A DNA stretch of 64,000 bases, taken from NCBI GenBank assembly GCA_037043455.1, contig JAWPHD010001287.1, positions 273,610-337,609 of the forward strand, in the 5' to 3' direction. The stretch's first letter is position 1. Every line of letters begins with the position of its first letter. The notes under the pieces were generated by a model, which saw only the letters and a list, made by a program, of their open reading frames with translations, had not been told where the DNA came from and made no database searches. This document shows, piece after piece, positions 24,103 through 35,545 of the stretch. The stretch is from Cyrtodaria siliqua (lineage: Eukaryota; Mollusca; Bivalvia; Adapedonta; Hiatellidae). The position numbers and the translations under genes are program-made.

Positions 24103-24149
24103 ATATCACGCCCCCACACCCCACCCCTCCAACCCCCATGGTATATTTG

Positions 24150-24680
24150 CAATATATATATATACTGGCACTCTATCGAAAAACTATGGGAACACGCTAT
24201 ATATCGCTATATATACATATATATATATTATAACCTATAAAGTATACTCACAAATAAAAGGCTCTTTAAGACTTTTCCTGAATGTGTTGGGTTGGTGGGT
24301 GGGGTAAATTGCTGCCCAACCCCCATGTCAGGCCCTGATTGCACATAACAGAACCATATTTAACGCATAACATGTTATCGCCTTTGTAACACACCATGTT
24401 GTACTACTTAAACATGTATGTGTTAGACCTGACACATGTTAATTGTTTAGTTATACCTAGATTACCGTACACACTAGTAGGTCTAGATTGTTTACACTTT
24501 TATCGCGCCGTTTTATGACGTCATTAATGTGTTCCGTGAAGATAATATACTTATAGAAACAGCTGCTTCTTCTATAATAATTCTGCGGCAAATCGTTCGT
24601 TTAGGGAAAACTCAAAATTACTTATACGTTTTATATTATTAGTCCTACGCAAGGTGTAAGCGTCATGTATCAATTCACCG
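24150..24680. other. TA microsatellites and spacer
   Basis: TA dinucleotide runs at about 24152-24164 and 24198-24230. The rest shows no supported feature. Confidence 0.5.
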
Positions 24681-24689
24681 TTTGTCGTA

Positions 24690-26465
24690 TAAACCACGTG
24701 TAACTTACCCAAATCTACCCAAATACACCGGATTTACCCAAATACAGTTTATGTTTGCACAAATACACCCTATTTAATTGATTTTTTCGGCAAATACTTT
24801 ATTTTTTTAGTTAAGTATGGTATAGACTAATATAATCTATGAAAAAAAATAGATATTAGACGCAGATATGAACTTTGCAGCCATTTTTAAAAATCATTTT
24901 TATCAAATCGGATACGATTTACCCAAATACAGTCTATGGTTGCACAAATACACCCTATTTAATTGTTTTTTTCGGCAAATACTTCAATTTTATAGTTAAG
25001 TATGGTATAAACTGATATAATCTGTGAAACAAATAAATATATTAGCCGCAGATATGAACTTTGCAGCCATTTTTAAAAATCATTTTTATCAAATCGGATA
25101 CGATTTACCCAAATACAGTCTATGTTTGCACAAATACACCCTATTTAATTGTTTTTTTCGGCAAATACTTCATTTTTATAGTTAAGTATGTTATAAATTA
25201 ATATAATCTGTGAAAAAAATATATATATTAGCCGCAAATATGAACTTTGCAGCCATTTTTAAAATTCACTGTTATCAAATCGGATACGACTTACCCAAAT
25301 ATAGCCTATGTTTGACCCTTTTTAATTATTTTCTTTTTTCATTATAAGTATCTAGAAGTATTATAATAATGGATTGAACAAAAAATGATTCGCTTGAAAT
25401 ATGAACTTAATCATTTTTTATTTTATTTTCAGAGATCAAATCTGACGCAAATTACCCAAATACACGTGTCAAATCCATTGTACAACGACGGGGCTAACAA
25501 TTAACACCAGTACCAGTTAACTCCAAAAGGAAAAAGATCTGATAGAAAGCCAAAATAAAACAATACAAATGATTTTCCAAATCTCCAAGAAATGTTTAAG
25601 CTTCGGAATAAATGTTATATATCAAAAAGTAACTGTGTTTGTTTTCATTTTCATTTCCAGTTTTATGACCACTAGTTTTTAAAAAAGCATATCAGATAAG
25701 GCCTGTGGCGACGATTACCTTGTTTTGAAGGTTACCAGCCGTAAGCCATTAACAGCATTGTGATCAATTAAGATTTACTTTAATTAATGTGCTAAATTTC
25801 ACAATATGTAAAAACAGTCAATAAAATATACACGCAATATACTGTCCTAAAATAAATTGTAATATATTATGATATTCTTCCTCCTTTTTAGATCTTAAAA
25901 AATGGCTGCAAAGTTCATATCTGCGGCTAATATATATATTTTTTTTCACAGATTATATTAGTTTATAACATACTTAACTATAATAATGAATTATTTGCCG
26001 AAAAAAATAATTAAATAGGGTGTATTTGTGCAAACATAGACTATATTTGGGTAAATCGTATACGATTTGATAACAATGAATTTTAAAAATGGCTGCAAAG
26101 TACATATCTGCGGCTAATATATATATTTTTTTCACAGATTATATTAGTTTATAACATACTTAACTATATTAATGAATTATTTGCCGAAAAAAATAATTAA
26201 ATAGGGTGTATTTGTGCAAACATAGACTATATTTGGGTAAATCGTATACGATTTGATAACAATGAATTTTAAAAATGGCTGCAAAGTTCATATCTGCGGC
26301 TAATATATATTTTTTTTTCACAGATTATATTAGTTTATAACATAGTTAACTATAAAAATAAAGTATTTGCCGAATAAAACAATTAAATAGGGTGTATTTG
26401 TGCAAACATAAACTGTATTTGGGTAAATCCGGTGTATTTGGGTATATTTGGGTAAATCGTGCCGC
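24690..26465. repeat. Large inverted repeat made of 186-bp tandem arrays
   Basis: The left arm has four units with the phrase GATTTACCCAAATACAG at 24731, 24916, 25102 and 25288 (spacing 185-186 bp). The right arm has the complement (TTTGGGTAAATC) at about 26047, 26233 and 26419, spaced exactly 186 bp. The arms are separated by about 400 bp (25475-25885). The outermost sequences also mirror (ACCCAAATCTACCCAAATAC at left, complement at right). It looks like one foldback-type element, class unknown. No coding capacity. Confidence 0.8.
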
Positions 26466-28182
26466 CCTGTAAATCCGAAGAAAAACAACGAAATCACCCA
26501 AATCTCAGCTCTATATTTTTAAAACGAACTTCAATAAAAACGTATTCAAAATTACCAATTACTGTCTTTAAATCGAAAATAATCAACAATACATGTCAGC
26601 AACTTAATTTCAAGGACAACTAATCAGTATGAATTTAGCACCTAATTTGTAACACGAAGACGCATGCGCAAAGACACGCGAAGACACAAAATGCGTTAAA
26701 TTTAATTGGCAATTTTGCATACAATTTAACCCAATTAACAATTAAGACTATGACCGATTTCTAGTAAATGATATTATTGATAGTTTAGTGGGAATATTTT
26801 TATTAATACTGCCATTCTCGCAAAGTAATAGGCCCATAACTTAAGGCTAAACTTGTTGAAAGACCGCAACATTTTGAAATATGGATCATGTATGAAAGTG
26901 TATTTTACAGCCAAACGGAAGTATATCGTAATAAAACTCACGGTAATCGAACGGCCAAACTAATATGAATGATACACACCTGATATCATCACAACATTCA
27001 AAGTAAAACCGGAATTATAAGCTTTCTAAAACACAACGTATGCGTGGACTTTCCGAAGTGCGTGTGGATCTCACGTGACACCGGCTCATCTTTTACAAAT
27101 ACATACAGGTCTAATTACACTAAATCAACAGGATGTGCTCGCCTGGTGCAGTTCGAAAGTAGTTCTGTATTAAAGAGTGCTAATCTTTTTTTCTTTAAAA
27201 ACATTTTTTTAGTGCAGTTTCCTGTTATTTTTTGGCTGTAACTGTATTCTGGACATGTTGTTAATATTTGAAAATGCAGCGCATCATGTTTTTGACAGTT
27301 TTTGGTATAAATTTGAGAAGTGAAAGTAGACCGGGTATGAAATTGCAAGGGGTAAAAATAGTGTTGACCTTTGACCCGGTGTTAGTATACAACTGAAGAA
27401 ATGTTTCTTAGAAGGTATTAAACCCCCTATTTCCTTGTTGATGTTTAATAGCAAACATGTTTATTTGCATGATAAAGTAAGTTTCCCAGCATTCTAACGA
27501 GGTTTGAGTTTTTAACAGGTTGTCAACATTCTAACTTTACTATGGAAGGGCAATGGAGACTCATTTAGGCTATTATAACCTACACATACAGATACACATA
27601 AATATACGTATACATATATTCATAAAAGATGAATTGCAAACATCATTTTAAAACGATGATAGATTCATAAGTGCTAGGTTTAATCTCACTGGCAGTGGAT
27701 GCAGTTTATGTGAATCATTGCAAGAAGTGTCTTTATTTTGTGACAATCCTTAGTCTTGATCATCTTCGACGCGTGGTTGTTAATACAAAAACAAATTTGA
27801 AACCGGAAGCACGTGCCCGTAATTATTATTATTTTATTAAAATATTTTGACCATCCACATTTAGTTCGTCGATATTATGATGAAATTTCCCTCTTTGTTT
27901 ATTGATTTCATTTATTGTCTTTCTGCCGCTCTGTATATCTTAGATAGAAGGTGCGTCTGTAGCAGACAATCAGAAACGATACCAGAATCTCGGTAAAAGT
28001 CAAACTCTTTTTAGGAGAACTATTCTAGACGTCTGTCTTGAAAACAAGCAAGCGTCGCAGATGATCTAGACTAGACAATCCTATATTTGGAGCCTATGTG
28101 AATTGATATGCATGTATCTTCTCTATAACAGTCATTTAGTCATATCAATGCGTACTTATTAGTTTCGAACGTATATGAGTCA
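26466..28182. other. Spacer, no gene seen
   Basis: AT-rich, no repeats or splice-bounded ORFs recognised. The short ORF at 27044-27241 has no identifiable features. Confidence 0.45.
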
Positions 28183-28186
28183 TTAA

Positions 28187-28720
28187 AGGGAATGTAGCGG
28201 CACAGCCAAACAAGCTCTATTATTGAGAGTTCTGAAAAACTTGGGAAATGGTGAAAGATTATCAAAATCGGATGATAAACAAAAAAGCTATGGCCATTTA
28301 AAGGTTGTTCTAAAACGAATATGGGAGCCGTCATTTTTATAACTATGACCTCATAGTTCCATATTGCCATATATGGAATATTGATAAATATCATTTAAAA
28401 CGAAGAAAATCACTGCAAATTAATGCATTTTTACTGGTCGTGTAAAGCATTATTGCCATTAAGTATACATATTTTTCATACAGCTGCTGTCATTTTTTTC
28501 CTAAATATCAGTAACTTTTCATATTTATAAATATTCCATATATGGTAATTTAGAACCGTGATGTCATAGCTCTCAAAATGGCTGCTTCCATATCCGTTTC
28601 AACAGAAACTTCAAATGATCATATCTTCTTTGTTTATCATCCGATTTTGATAATTCTTTCACCCTTATTCAAGGTTTTCACAACTCTCAATAATAAAGAT
28701 GCTGTGTCGATACATTCCCT
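28187..28720. mobile_element. Palindromic TTAA MITE, complete copy
   Basis: Starts AGGGAATGTAGCGGCACAGC and ends with the mirror GCTGTGTCGATACATTCCCT. TTAA flanks both sides (28183-28186 and 28721-28724). The two halves are inverted copies over at least 200 bp: TCAAAATCGGATGATAAAC at left, complement near 28640. The element can therefore fold into a long hairpin. Partial copies are at 35205-35541 and 58455-58640. Confidence 0.85.
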
Positions 28721-28724
28721 TTAA

Positions 28725-29566
28725 TAACATATTTAACAAATAATGGCAAAATTACACTACACGTTCATTTATCCAAACCCTATCCATGTGTTCAGGTCAT
28801 ATAATAATGTATACATGTATGTGCCGATTAAAAGTATAGGCTTTTTCACAGTTATATACCCGAGATTGAATACGCGTTAAGTGAACTACGAGTTGGTATC
28901 TCTTAATTCGACGTTCCAGTTTCTGGTTTTGGCTTGGCCGGTTATATCTATCACTATTATGTCATAGAGTTCGGATATTAAAGATATGTAACTTATATAT
29001 AACTCGTCGTCAGTAGGTATCAATCTGTCGTAATATTTGCCTGTTGATGGCGGGATAGGGACTTCAAAGTAATTGAAAGTTTGTTAATCTGCAGTATGTG
29101 CAGCACCTAGATGATACACATAAGTTAAGATGTCAATAACATGAGTTCAGACACTCAGTACACTGTTTACAGAGTAATAGAGGTAAATATAACTATAATT
29201 GACAAACAATAACCAACAGGAAGAAGATTTTATTCATAAATCAATAGGCCATAGGCCCGTGAGATATTACAAATGCATACATAGAACATATGACATAGCA
29301 ATAAACATATTTACAGAAGTATTTACATGAACATTACTCTGTTATAAACGTAATATTATATTATTTATATTCCTAATTAATACAAATAACGGAAAAGGTG
29401 ATAATATTGTGATGCAAAACATTTAGAACATAATTAATATTACCATTCCAAAGTGGTAGTGCCCCACAAATGCAGCAGGATTGGTGATTGGCTTAGTCCA
29501 TACCTAACGCGCTCACTACATACGTACGGCACTGCCACCTAGGTCATTAACGGCTGTACGTAATAG
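28725..29566. other. Spacer, no gene seen
   Basis: No recognised repeat or coding exon. Confidence 0.45.
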
Positions 29567-29665
29567 ATAGAGTATGGTCTCACTGAGTTGGTAAATTTAA
29601 ACATCGAGATGGCCGTAGCCCATCGAGGTGTTCAAATTAACCAACGGGATGAAACCATACTCTAT
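29567..29665. repeat. Short inverted repeat (hairpin), 99 bp
   Basis: Arms of about 46 bases start ATAGAGTATGG and end with the mirror CCATACTCTAT. They meet at GATGG-CCGTAG-CCCATC. About ten mismatches or shifts in the stem. It could be a tiny foldback MITE; no flanking duplication was identified. Confidence 0.6.
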
Positions 29666-30041
29666 TTGTTTTGTAGCATGTCCATTTCAGCTCCCTGCCA
29701 TACTCTAACTTACAATAACTGGTAGTTGTAGTACACCATTTATTCTGCCAGGCGTTATTTTCAATTAAACGATTTACACCTGTGCTATTACAAAGAGAAT
29801 TTTCAGTGACCATGCTATACATAGTAACAATGTAAGTATATTTGCAAACTAATGACACCATTCAAAATAAGTTTAATATAAAAACAACTGTAGTTATAAC
29901 ACTTTAAAGTTGAAAATGTAATTACTTACATATTTAAAATTATATACGACTTAAATAACGTGCATATATGTTAACCAAATATAAGACAAAGTTACAGTAA
30001 TTGGATGTCAAATATGGATTAAGAATATTTTCAATATATGG
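29666..30041. other. Spacer, possibly 3' tail of the LINE
   Basis: AT-rich, no feature of its own. It lies downstream of the LINE coding remnants on the minus strand and may include its 3' UTR. Confidence 0.3.
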
Positions 30042-31428
30042 TCAAATAATCTGTTTCTTTACTTCAAAACATTTGAAGATATACATACTTAAATTTCGCA
30101 TGACATTTTCATTTTCGCTACTAAATAGCTGTCTTAGTTTCATGATACTTGGTCTTGTCCAGAAATACAGTTGTATGTGAATTTTACGTATGTCTCTAAA
30201 GAAAGAATATTCTAAAATAAAATGATACTCATCTTCAATCTTATTATACGTAATACATTTTCTTTCGTCAAGGGGGAACTGTGTGGTCTGTGCCATCGAC
30301 CTGATTCAATGTTTATACTATGCGATGAAAACAATTAACCTAGTCATTGCAATTCTAAATTTTGGACTATTCACAGATTGAAAAAAGAACTGGTAGTTAA
30401 AAGATACAATTTCTCTGAAAAATAACGCTCTGGATGAATTTTCCACACGTTCATGCCAAAGCTGAACATCAATATCATAAAATTGGATTATTTAAAATAT
30501 AGAGGAAAGTTTCAACATTACCTACACATTGAGCGAGCCTTACATATTGAAATCCCATGGAGGACAGCTTATGGATGAGAGTGACCCATGACACTTTATT
30601 TGAGTATTGTTTACTGTCATACATTAACATGTTATATATACATTTACAATATTTATTATCATTACTTTGTACAATTTTCAACCAATATTTGATTATTATA
30701 TAATATCTAATGCTTGCCAAAGTAAATCTACCCAGGGCACCGTACACAAAATCATTTTGGGTAGAACGTTTAATTCGTAAAATACGTTTACAAAATAATG
30801 TATGAATACGTTCAATATTCTGAGAATTATGAAAGCGTCAAACTTCTCAAGAATAACTTAATAAAGGTAAAATAAGTTTGTTAAAAAGCTCTAATCTATG
30901 TTTGATCGAGATATCTGAAAATTTCATCAGAAGTTTGTTTAGTTTAAAAATAGCCTTCTGTTCTTTACCGGCTAAGGTCATTTGTGTTTCGCTAAAAGAT
31001 CCACCTTGTGAAATAACTATGCCAAGGTATGAAACAGTTTTGACACACCATTAAAAACAATTTAAATTTCTAGGTAACATTCCCTCTTTCTAAAAAATAA
31101 TTACTTTGGTTTTATTAGCATAAACTTTTAGTTTCCATCTCTGACAATAATCATATAATATAGCAATATCCTTTTGAAGACCTTCAGGTGTTTAAAAAAA
31201 ACACACTATATCATCAGCGTAAAGCAAAATGAAAAGTTTCGTCATATACATATCAATGCCATCAAATCCATTTAACATAAAATGTTCTATATCATTTAAA
31301 ATCATAACTAGTGTGTAATTAAACTATGTAAAACAAAAATATTATCAGTTGTACTCATGACACTTCTTAATCCTAGTGTGCCTCAATATATACGTTGTAA
31401 CATTCTGCCCAATTATTTAATCTATTAT

Positions 31429-31459
<31 letters not shown>

Positions 31460-32030
31460 GTCCTCTCCTATAGTTATCAGTAGGACCGTTTTTATGTAGT
31501 GGGATTATAAAACCTTCCGACCAAGACTCGGGGAAAATACCTGTTTTCAAAATATTATTGAATAAAGTTGACACATATGGTAATAAAATGTCCATGCCAT
31601 TTATAACATACTCGTTTAACAAATAGTAAGGTCCAGAGCTCTTGCCAGTTTTGAGTTGCTTAACCGCCTTTATTATTTCATCATTTCTGATACTCATCTA
31701 ATTCATTGAACATAGTTTGAAATTCACCATTAAAACATCGTTCATTAAGATAAAGTACATCATCATCCGGATTGAAGAAGTGATCATCCGGATTGTCTGG
31801 ATTGTTAACAGATTTAAAATATTGTTCAAACGAAGACAGTGTTATATTTGGGCTCATTACACGAGAAGCTTCCTTTAACATGTTCCAGTATAATGAGTAT
31901 TGTTGAAAATGCTTTTGGTAAACACTTGTGTTTGTGACTCTAAATTTAATCAGAAGGAAATGTAAAGAGTTTATAACTGACAGCTTAATCAAAGGGTCCG
32001 CGTCAAAGCTTCTAACATGCACGTAACTGC
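30042..32030 (-). pseudogene. Decayed non-LTR retrotransposon (LINE) reverse transcriptase, 5'-truncated
   Basis: Reverse transcriptase sequence can be followed on the minus strand through several frames. Linker: DPLIKLSVINSLHFLL and DDVLYLNERCFNGEF (about 31690-32020). RT start: EIIKAVKQLKTGKSSGP (31650-31690). Then LLPYVSTLFNNILKTGIFP and IIPLHKNGPTDNY (about 31490), LNNRLNNWAECYNVYIEA (about 31380-31432) and MSTTDNIFVLHSLIT (about 31315-31360). The catalytic motif is LLYADDIVCFF, with YADD at 31210-31221. The thumb reads YLGIVISQGGSFSETQ. A C-terminal remnant reads KIEDEYHFILEYSFFRDIRK (about 30180-30240). Stops, frameshifts and deletions are present throughout and the endonuclease is missing. 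It belongs to the CR1/RTE-like LINEs common in molluscs (inference from motifs). Confidence 0.85.
31433..31459. repeat. 27-base C homopolymer
   Basis: An uninterrupted run of 27 C. On the minus strand it is a poly-G tract that falls inside the LINE RT, just after PTDNYR where GITLL-like residues would be expected. Its length may be affected by sequencing error. Confidence 0.9.
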
Positions 32031-32052
32031 TAATGCTAATGTCAGCCTAAAG

Positions 32053-33138
32053 TTAAACATCTTGCTTCACAAAATAAATATCTGCTGGCCAGGAAGAATA
32101 TTTCGTCTTATCCAGTGCAATTGTCCCAAGGGGGTCCAGAAAAGGTAGGAAAAATCTTTCATCCATAATATCAATAATTTCTCTTCCAGAAGGATCCCTC
32201 TTATGATACTCAAACTCCATTTGAACAAGCCGTACATCTACGAATTTGAAGAACATTTTACCACCTTTCAACACGGCCAATTCTTGTGTCTCTACGTCCA
32301 TTTTAATAACAATTTGTTTTCCTTCAAACAAACTTTTAAGATCGTCTAACCTGATCGTTCTAGCCGCATCGTTGTCGTCTACTCTACCAGATTTGTCAGG
32401 AAATTTTATAAGAGTCCCGCCGATATTTCCTTCATGTTTCTCAAAAGATACAATGGAATAATTGCTGGAAACAGCGTTCCATATCAAAGTTACCTTCTCA
32501 TGAATCTTTCCGAGATTTAAAGATTTTGAAAGCATACGAATATTTTGAGTCATCGGTTCAACACATACTACACGTTTTCCCAGTTTTGCAGCATTTAGCG
32601 TTTAAACTCCGATATTACAGCCAAGGTCTAGAAACTCCAATTTTGGATTTTTTGTTAAAACCTTCATCAAATCTTTCACAAGGTCACCCTCAAATTCACC
32701 ATGATTAATGATACTACCAGAGACATATTTGTCTAGCTTAGTGTCATAAACACATATTGGGGTAGCCTTAATTATGTTAAAAGAAACGCACTTAAATTTG
32801 TCTGCGTGATCATTTATATGTTTACTGACCGTACGTACGCATGAGCCATATTGCGTAAGTTCCTGAGATGGAACTATATCAGGAACACATGGGAAGGTCT
32901 TGTAATCGTTCAAAGCCTTCTTCGTTACTTCGTTTCTATCATTTGTCTGATCACCGCCGTCATTCGTTGCAAATCTTCCATCATCATTACGTTGTAGCTT
33001 CCAAAAATGAGTTGATTTTCTATCACCAATCATTTGTTTTGAATTTAAATTTGGCTCCATATATTTATAACCTGTAAACACTCCGACAAGGCAACACAGA
33101 CTAACACAAACACAAACAAACGATCTCCTTTGTTTCAT
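32053..33138 (-). pseudogene. FkbM-type methyltransferase ORF with one in-frame stop
   Basis: The ORF starts at 33138 (context CTCACCATG, a good eukaryotic start) and continues in one frame to the TAA ending at 32053, except for a TAA at 32602-32604. The product would be about 361 residues. Residues 7-24 form an uncharged segment (FVCVCVSLCCLVGVF), likely a signal anchor, suggesting a type II Golgi or secreted protein. A linker of about 60 residues follows. SAM-binding motif I reads FLDLGCNIGV, then the stop, then TLNAAKLGKRVVCVEP. Related proteins have tyrosine at the stop position (GVYTL), so one base change explains it. The later motif KMDVETQELAVLKGG is the typical FkbM (Methyltransf_21) IDVEG-like strand. 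No intron is visible. The substrate is unknown; family members methylate hydroxyl groups of sugars or other small molecules. It is either a recently inactivated gene or a sequence error. The LINE remnant begins about 20-30 bases beyond its 3' end. Confidence 0.8.
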
Positions 33139-33689
33139 GGTGAGTCTTAATAAAATATATTATATTTTTATGTCCGTTGAAAATGGCTCCTGCTAAATTA
33201 CTCCTGCAAAAGTATTGCAACTTACTGTAAACTATTCAATAAGGTTATGACAATGAACATATATTCGACCAGTTGTCATAAGCGGTATTAACAAAGGGCC
33301 GGCGCTATATCCCAACGACCACAGGTAGCTAACGACCTAGAGTAGGTTATGAATATTCACGATGTTAAATGATTGACACATTCTGAAGCATTGCCCGAAT
33401 ACTCTTCATAATGTTATTGTCGTCTATTTTTTAGCGAGTATATAAAACAAAACTTGCTCAGTTATTTATTGTCGTCTACTTTTTAGCGAGTATTTGACTA
33501 TAAAATGTATATATAAAAAAAAAAGCTCAGTATATCTATATTCAGCTTCTTTGTAATTTTATAATTTATAAAAAAAAATATTTTTTATAAATCCTTAGGT
33601 TATATATTGATTACAAAGAGAGCTGCTGCATAGCTATTATGAAAATGCATATACGCACGTGCGTATGTGCCTATGGTTACATGAATATA
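33139..33689. other. Region upstream of the methyltransferase ORF
   Basis: On the minus strand, AATATAATATATTTTAT at about 33150-33170 is TATA-like, but so close to the ATG that its role is doubtful. The phrase TATTGTCGTCTA is duplicated at about 33416 and 33468. 33258-33296 is identical to 36913-36951. Confidence 0.35.
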
Positions 33690-34012
33690 GTCAGTGACGG
33701 ATCCATAATTTCAGATGAGTGTCGGGGAGGAGCGACGTGCGTGCGTGCGTGCGTGACCTTTATTAAAATTTGTGAAACTTCTCACCTTTTAGTGTGTAGT
33801 GGTTTGGGGCACAACATTAAAAACAAACAAACTGAAAACCAAAACAAGACCTCGGTCTGAGAGTGTCTCGTCCACCTATTTAATTGGTTTTGTACTGAAA
33901 TGATGGTGTCAAATTTGACTCCGCCTCGGGGTCACAGTTTTAAATAGACTTTTATAAGGAAAAAACATTTGAAACAGTTCTCCTTCCCTGAAACTACAAG
34001 AGCTGTAGCTTT
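33690..34012 (+). repeat. Duplicated segment, copy 1
   Basis: From GACGGATCCATAATTTC to CTCCTTCCCTGAAACTAC the sequence matches 34330-34660, including a (TGCG)n microsatellite (33738-33754) and AACTTCTCACCTTT. The copies lie about 630 bp apart in the same orientation. This copy is bordered on the right by the MITE at 34015. Confidence 0.75.
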
Positions 34013-34014
34013 AA

Positions 34015-34275
34015 AGGGACACGTGGCAATCTGTTTTTATTTTTAAAACTAGCGGCGTCTCTTCCATTTGTTCAATCATTAATGTTAATTATTATAATTG
34101 TATTAAGCCGTTTATTTTTGCCAGTAATATATTAAAACTTAAAGTATAATAAGACTAAATAGTGAATAATTAAAACTGGATTTATTTAAATGTAACCAGG
34201 GTAAAAGTAAAAAGGATACTGGATATATAAATCGAGACACCCATTTCAAATACTTCAAGATTGCCGTGTGTCCCT
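34015..34275. mobile_element. TTAA-inserted MITE with AGGGACACG ends
   Basis: The ends AGGGACACGTGGCAATCT and complement AGGGACACACGGCAATCT match. TTAA is on both sides (34011-34014 and 34276-34279). The sister duplicated segment reads AGCTTTAATATTTAG without the element (about 34651), so it supplies an empty site. A lone end of this family, GATTGCCGTGTCTCTTTAA, is at about 21154. Confidence 0.85.
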
Positions 34276-34329
34276 TTAATATTGCGTATGGGCCGGTGGG
34301 TATGTGCTGGACATGCATGAGTATAGTCT

Positions 34330-34660
34330 GTGGCGGATCCATAATTTCCGATTGGCGTGTCGGAGAGGGGTGTGCGTGCGTGCGTGCGTGCGTGCGTGAC
34401 CTTTATTAAAATTTGAGAAACTTCTCACCTTTAGTGTGTAGTGTGGGGGTGGTTTGGGGCGCAACATAAAAAACAAACAACAGCTGACGACCAAAACAAT
34501 ACCTCGATCTGAGGGTGTCTCGCCTATCGCGACAAAAGAAAAATGAAATATTTAATTGGATTTGTGCTTAAATTATGGGGTCAAATTTGACTCTGCCTCG
34601 TGGGTCACAGTTTTAGCAAGTTCTCCTTCCCTGAAACTACAAGAGATGAAGCTTTAATAT
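34330..34660 (+). repeat. Duplicated segment, copy 2
   Basis: Matches copy 1 at 33690-34012, with a longer (TGCG)n tract (34372-34397). At its right end it holds the uninterrupted version of the MITE target. Confidence 0.75.
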
Positions 34661-35204
34661 TTAGTAGTAACCATAAGCTTAAGGTCCTTTACTAAGGGGT
34701 CCGATAGCGCCACGTTTTACATATATGGTAAATAGGGGAAAACTTTCAAAAAACATTCTCTTTACAAAATCCTGAGGTTTGATATTTTTCATTTACTATA
34801 AGCGTATGATCCTCTACCAATTTTGTTAAAATGGTGACCCTGTGGAACAGTTTGGTCATCCGCCCTAGTGGTCACGTTTCACATAGACTTACATAGGGAA
34901 ACAATTCTCTGAAACCACCAGGTACAGATCTCTCACAATATTGCATGCAGCGTAAGTTTATGGTCCTCTATGGAGTCAAATCTGGCACCATCCCGTGTGT
35001 CACAGTTTTAGTTATAAAGTAAAATCTGTAAAAAAAATCTTCTCTGACACTACGTGAGCTAGAGGTCTAATATTTTGCATGTACCATAATCCGCCATAAT
35101 CTTATGATCCTCTGCTAAGCTTGTCCAAATGACCATGTGGTCAAATTTGGCCCCACTCCAGGATCAAATGTTTTGCATAAACTATATTGGAAAAAAATAA
35201 ATAT
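34661..35204. repeat. Dispersed repeat related to 19140-20640
   Basis: Recurring phrases (CTGAAACTAC, CATAAGCTTAAGGTCC, TTTCACATAGACTTACATAG) at roughly 170-190 bp spacing resemble the repeat at 19140-20640. Non-coding. Confidence 0.5.
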
Positions 35205-35541
35205 TTCTTCTCTGAAACCAGATATACACTTACTCAACAGAACAGATGGATACAACTAAGCATACTTAATGGCAATAATGCTTTATATGACCAGTAAAGA
35301 CAGTAAATGATTTTGAATTCATTTGCAGCGACTTTCTTTGCTTTAAATGGTATTGATCATTATTCCATATATGGTAATTTGGAACTATGACATCATAGTT
35401 CTCAAAATGGCGTCTCCCATATCCGTTTTATAACAACCTTCAAATTTGTTAATCATCCGATTTTGATAAGTCTTTCACCTTTTCCCAAGTTTTTCAGAAC
35501 TCTCAATAATAAAGCTGTTTGGCTGTGGCGCTACATTCCCT
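35205..35541. mobile_element. Half copy of the palindromic TTAA MITE
   Basis: It ends GCTGTGGCGCTACATTCCCT followed by TTAA (35542-35545). The body matches the complement of the left half of the 28187-28720 element (for example ACTTAATGGCAATAATGC at about 35266). The other half is missing. Confidence 0.75.
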
Positions 35542-35545
35542 TTAA

